A stretch of DNA of 64,000 nt from Apibacter raozihei (GTDB lineage: Bacteria > Bacteroidota > Bacteroidia > Flavobacteriales > Weeksellaceae): assembly GCF_004014855.1 (NCBI RefSeq), contig NZ_CP034930.1, positions 2,895,716 to 2,959,715 on the forward strand, in the 5' to 3' direction. A program made the translations under genes and the position numbers. Shown here in pieces: positions 60,996-64,000 of this stretch (positions within the stretch are counted from its first letter, which is position 1; each line of letters begins with the position of its first letter). The notes below the pieces were generated by a model. It saw only the letters and a program-made list of their open reading frames with translations, was not told the origin of the DNA and did not search any database.

Positions 60996-61065
60996 TAATA
61001 TGTATACTTATAGTTTAATTTTCAGAAAATAAAATTTTTTTTTATAAGTATACATATTATCTTTG
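60996..61065 (+). promoter_or_regulatory. Candidate MarR operator pair and promoter
   Basis: A perfect 17-base inverted repeat, 60996-61012 and 61043-61059 (core ATGTATACTTATA / TATAAGTATACAT), has 30 bases between arms. The right arm overlaps TATCTTTG (61058-61065), a -7 match. Each arm contains the GTATAC palindrome. Location just before the marR gene and the overlap with the promoter fit an autoregulatory MarR site. Confidence 0.55.
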
Positions 61066-61092
61066 CACTTCCAATTTTTAATTATGTGAGGT

Positions 61093-61623
61093 ATGCAAAC
61101 AGATTATAAAGAATTTTTTTCCAATATAACCGACAATGACAAAACAGGTTTTCTGCTTTGGAAAGTCAATAATTATTGGCAAAGAGCCTTTAAAAAAAAT
61201 TTTCGAGAACTGGATATAACCCATAGCCAGCTTTTGCTTTTATTCGGAATTTTATGGGGAGAAACCCATCACTTGGAAGTTACCCAAAAAGATCTCTCCG
61301 ATAAAGCAGGAATAGATCCAATGACTACTTCAACCGTTTTGAGAACACTTCAGAAAAAAGGGTGGATTAAAAGAAAATTTAATAAAAAGGATTCCAGAAC
61401 CCGTCTGATATATATTACAGATGAGGGTAAAAAAATAGTTGACCATGCCGGAATAATAATTAAAGAATTTAATAACTCATTTTTTGAAGCATTAAAAGAA
61501 CATCAAAAACAATTTCAGGAAAATTTGATAACCTTGCTTATGTCTGATGAAGACACAAAAAAAGAGTTTATTAACAATCATCCGGAAGAATTTAAAAAAT
61601 ATAATATTAATATCGAAAAATAA
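61093..61623 (+). CDS. MarR family transcriptional regulator
   Basis: This 176-residue regulator has the winged helix-turn-helix of MarR: DITHSQLLLLFGILW, LEVTQKDLSDKAGIDPMTTS as recognition region, then TVLRTLQKKGWIKRKFNKKD-type wing with the DSR-TR pattern (KDSRTRLIYITDEGK). MarR proteins bind as dimers and release DNA on binding a drug or phenolic ligand. The gene precedes an RND pump operon by five bases, so it probably controls that pump. The operator pair just upstream supports self-control. Confidence 0.92.
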   Translation: MQTDYKEFFSNITDNDKTGFLLWKVNNYWQRAFKKNFRELDITHSQLLLLFGILWGETHHLEVTQKDLSDKAGIDPMTTSTVLRTLQKKGWIKRKFNKKDSRTRLIYITDEGKKIVDHAGIIIKEFNNSFFEALKEHQKQFQENLITLLMSDEDTKKEFINNHPEEFKKYNINIEK

Positions 61624-61628
61624 TAAGT

Positions 61629-62765
61629 ATGAAACTCAGAAGAATACAAATTATAGCCTTGCTATTTACAGCCGGTTCTGTAATTTTCACATCCTGCGGA
61701 GGAGATAAAAAGTCGGGAGCCGCTGCTGCAGGTATGGCAAACCAGGTAATGCCTTACCCGGTTAAAGTCGTAACTACTCAAACTGCCGTACTAACCAGCG
61801 ATTATCCTGCTACAATAAAAGGAGAACAAGATATTGAAATTCGTCCAATGGTTGAAGGCTTTATAAAAACCATTCACGTTGACGAAGGTGCTTCAGTTAG
61901 AAAAGGACAACGTTTATTTACATTAGATGCACCTCAATATGCTCAAAATGTACTAAGCGCAGAAGCAGCTATAAAAACGGCTACAGCCGATTTAAACAAT
62001 GCCCAAATGGACGTTGAAAAAATTACTCCATTGGTTGAAAAAGGAATTGTAAGTAAATACCAGCTTGAAGCTGCAAAATTTGCATTACAAGCTAAAAGAG
62101 CTGCTTTAAATCAAGCACAAACTGCTTTGGCTAATGCAAGAACTAATTTATCTTATACAAATATTACTAGTCCGGTAGATGGGATTGTAGGAGCTATTCC
62201 TTTTCGTTTAGGTAGTTTGGTTGGAAGTACAAGCACATTAACTACCGTTGCCAACACTTCTAACGTATATGTATATTTTTCATTGAACGAAAAACAATTA
62301 CTTGACTTTTTAAAAGATACTCCGGGAGCTAATCAGGCTGAAAAAATACGCCGTGCAGAACCCATTCAACTTATATTGGCTGATGGTTCAGAATACAGTG
62401 AAAAAGGAAGACTTGAAACCATAAACGGTATCGTAAATACTTCTACTGGTTCTGCTAATTTCAGAGCTAACTTCCCTAATCCTCAAGGATTATTGCGAAG
62501 TGGGTCTACCGGATCAATTAGAATAAACCGCACCGTAAAAAATGCTATCGTAATTCCTCAGAAAGTTACTTTCGAATTACAAGGACAAACTTTTGTATTT
62601 GTAGTACAAAAAGACAATAAAGTTAAACAGGTAACTATTAATGTAACTCCTGCCTCTGACGGACAATCATTTATAGTTAACTCTGGACTTAATGTAAATG
62701 ATAAAATTGTTGTTAACGGAATTCAAAACCTTAAAGAAGGTATGGAAATCAAACCTCAACTTTAA
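61629..62765 (+). CDS. RND efflux periplasmic adaptor (AcrA/MexA-like lipoprotein)
   Basis: The 378-residue adaptor has a lipoprotein signal peptide with lipobox IFTSC (Cys near 23) and the RND adaptor set: YPATIKGEQDIEIRPMVEGF with GASVRKGQRLF for the lipoyl start, a coiled-coil hairpin at about 100-165, NARTNLSYTNITSPVDGIVG, and beta-barrel and proximal domains. It would bridge the AcrB-like pump and an outer-membrane channel. The gene is 42 bases before the pump gene and follows marR. Confidence 0.92.
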   Translation: MKLRRIQIIALLFTAGSVIFTSCGGDKKSGAAAAGMANQVMPYPVKVVTTQTAVLTSDYPATIKGEQDIEIRPMVEGFIKTIHVDEGASVRKGQRLFTLDAPQYAQNVLSAEAAIKTATADLNNAQMDVEKITPLVEKGIVSKYQLEAAKFALQAKRAALNQAQTALANARTNLSYTNITSPVDGIVGAIPFRLGSLVGSTSTLTTVANTSNVYVYFSLNEKQLLDFLKDTPGANQAEKIRRAEPIQLILADGSEYSEKGRLETINGIVNTSTGSANFRANFPNPQGLLRSGSTGSIRINRTVKNAIVIPQKVTFELQGQTFVFVVQKDNKVKQVTINVTPASDGQSFIVNSGLNVNDKIVVNGIQNLKEGMEIKPQL

Positions 62766-62806
62766 TTTAAATTCAGTTACTTTAATTTAATAAAAAAGAA
62801 TAAAAA

Positions 62807-64000
62807 ATGCTTAAAATATTTATTGAAAGGCCCGTTCTTTCCACAGTTATATCCATTATAATTGTGATTTTGGGAATTTTGGGAATTATATCCCTACCGG
62901 TAGCTCAGTATCCGGAAATTGCCCCGCCTACTGTACAGGTAACCGCTAACTATCCAGGAGCTAATGCTGATGTAGTTATGAAAAGTGTAATTATCCCTTT
63001 GGAAGAACAAATCAATGGGGTTGAGAATATGACTTACATGACTTCCAGTGCTGGAAACGATGGGAGTGCTTCCATAACCGTTTATTTTAAACAGGATGCT
63101 AACCCTGATATTGCAGCGGTAAACGTTCAGAATCTTGCTGCCAGAGCCAATAGCTTACTTCCTGCTGAGGTTACCAGAAACGGGGTAATTGTACAAAAAA
63201 CACAAAGTAGTAACATTGTGTTTATGGCATTAATCAGTAAAAGCAAAAATTACGACCAGAAGTTTCTTCAGAATTATGCCAACATCAATATACTTCCACA
63301 GATAAAACGTATTACCGGTGTAGGAGATGCTCAGGCGAGAGGTTCAAACACCTACTCAATGAGAATATGGCTAAAACCAGATGTAATGGCTACCTATGGA
63401 GTTACTCCTTCTGATATTTCCGGAATATTAGCTGAACAAAATATTGAAGCAGCTCCGGGTACCCTGGGTCAGAACAGTAACCAGACCTTTGAGTATACTT
63501 TGAAATATACCGGGCGATTGGTAAGTGCTGAGCAATTTCAGAATATGGTTCTTAAATCCCTTCCTAATGGAGATGTATTACGTTTAAAAGACGTTGCTAA
63601 AGTAGAAGTAGGATCAGAAAGTTATTTGGTAACTTCTACTGTTAACGGATATCCTTCTGTAGTAATATCTATTGCACAGACTGCAGGTTCTAACGCTCAG
63701 CAAATTATCAAAGAGGTTGAAAAAACAATGGATGAAGCGAAAAGCTCATTTCCTCCGGGTATTGAGACTGTGTTTATGATGAATGCCAATGACTTCCTGG
63801 ATGCCTCTATTGACAAAGTACTACATACGTTAGTGGAAGCATTTATCTTAGTGTTTATTGTGGTGCTGGTATTCCTTCAGGATTTACGTTCTACTTTAAT
63901 ACCTGCGATATCAGTAATTGTTGCAATTGTAGGAACTTTCTTTTTCTTATTAATATTTGGATTTACCATAAACATCCTTACTCTTTTCGCTTTGATTCTT
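62807..64000 (+). CDS. RND multidrug efflux pump permease (AcrB/HAE1), partial at window end
   Basis: The 398 codons that fall within the window encode the N-terminal part of an AcrB-like pump, in frame to the last base. It starts FIERPVLSTVISIIIV, then GIISLPVAQYPEIAPPTVQV. The AcrB signature QNLAARANSLLPAEV and YGVTPSDISGIL follow, then the second transmembrane group begins (LHTLVEAFILVFIVVLVFLQ). No stop is present because the window ends. It is the inner-membrane component of the marR-controlled system. A TolC-like partner, if in the operon, lies beyond the window. Confidence 0.92.
   Translation, partial: MLKIFIERPVLSTVISIIIVILGILGIISLPVAQYPEIAPPTVQVTANYPGANADVVMKSVIIPLEEQINGVENMTYMTSSAGNDGSASITVYFKQDANPDIAAVNVQNLAARANSLLPAEVTRNGVIVQKTQSSNIVFMALISKSKNYDQKFLQNYANINILPQIKRITGVGDAQARGSNTYSMRIWLKPDVMATYGVTPSDISGILAEQNIEAAPGTLGQNSNQTFEYTLKYTGRLVSAEQFQNMVLKSLPNGDVLRLKDVAKVEVGSESYLVTSTVNGYPSVVISIAQTAGSNAQQIIKEVEKTMDEAKSSFPPGIETVFMMNANDFLDASIDKVLHTLVEAFILVFIVVLVFLQDLRSTLIPAISVIVAIVGTFFFLLIFGFTINILTLFALIL

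Noticed and set aside
62807-64000. RND pump pseudogene, because no stop codon occurs
   Set aside because: The frame is open through the last base and simply leaves the window.

Overview
This AT-rich window comes from a bacterium of the Bacteroidota, most probably order Flavobacteriales. Four things point there. Promoters show the Bacteroidota pattern, TTG or TTTG about 19-20 bases upstream of TAnnTTTG. Clear Shine-Dalgarno sequences are mostly missing. The mevalonate pathway enzyme MvaD is present. Several families are typical of the group (DUF4834, DUF6263, a 90-residue HU, TonB receptors with a carboxypeptidase-like N-terminal domain). I cannot name the genus from sequence alone.

Layout. 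Positions 1-6760 form an accessory region next to an initiator tRNA-fMet gene (6766-6838, minus). It holds small secreted and membrane orphans, a membrane protein that seems to have lost its C-terminus through homopolymer frameshifts, and a remnant resembling the end of a DUF3871 mobile-element gene. It also holds a complete two-gene Gabija-type anti-phage system: gajA, an OLD-family ATPase/TOPRIM nuclease, and gajB, a UvrD-like helicase. This is the most notable system in the window. From 6892 to 15918 the genes are core envelope and housekeeping: a LOG-family protein, an HhH membrane protein, lpxK, murB, an aminotransferase, a YtxH/holin-like trio, HU, mvaD and an SDR. From 16158 to 22517 one plus-strand operon encodes a TolC/MacA/MacB-type efflux system followed by its own LytS/LytR-type two-component pair.

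From 22661 to 28046 come Fe-S assembly genes (mrp, nfu), DUF3108, an ECF sigma/anti-sigma pair, and DUF6263 and DUF4834 proteins. From 28033 to 38004 lies a surface-polysaccharide region: a YfhO-like membrane protein, several glycosyltransferases (one a GT2-GT4 fusion) and a degenerate VanW protein. From 38064 to 45597 are envelope lipoproteins, a 2-oxoacid dehydrogenase E2, a GH3 enzyme, a GT2 and a J-domain protein.

From 45743 to 50900 are class I ribonucleotide reductase (nrdB, a small ORF, nrdA), NAD kinase, a CBS protein and an MmcQ/YjbR protein. From 51064 to 59675 are an AraC regulator, dacB, a metal-linked TonB receptor operon, galU, a LolE-like permease and rbfA. From 59918 to the window edge are an MscS channel and a MarR-controlled RND efflux operon whose pump gene is cut by the end of the window.

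All functions are read from motifs and family knowledge; no database search was run.
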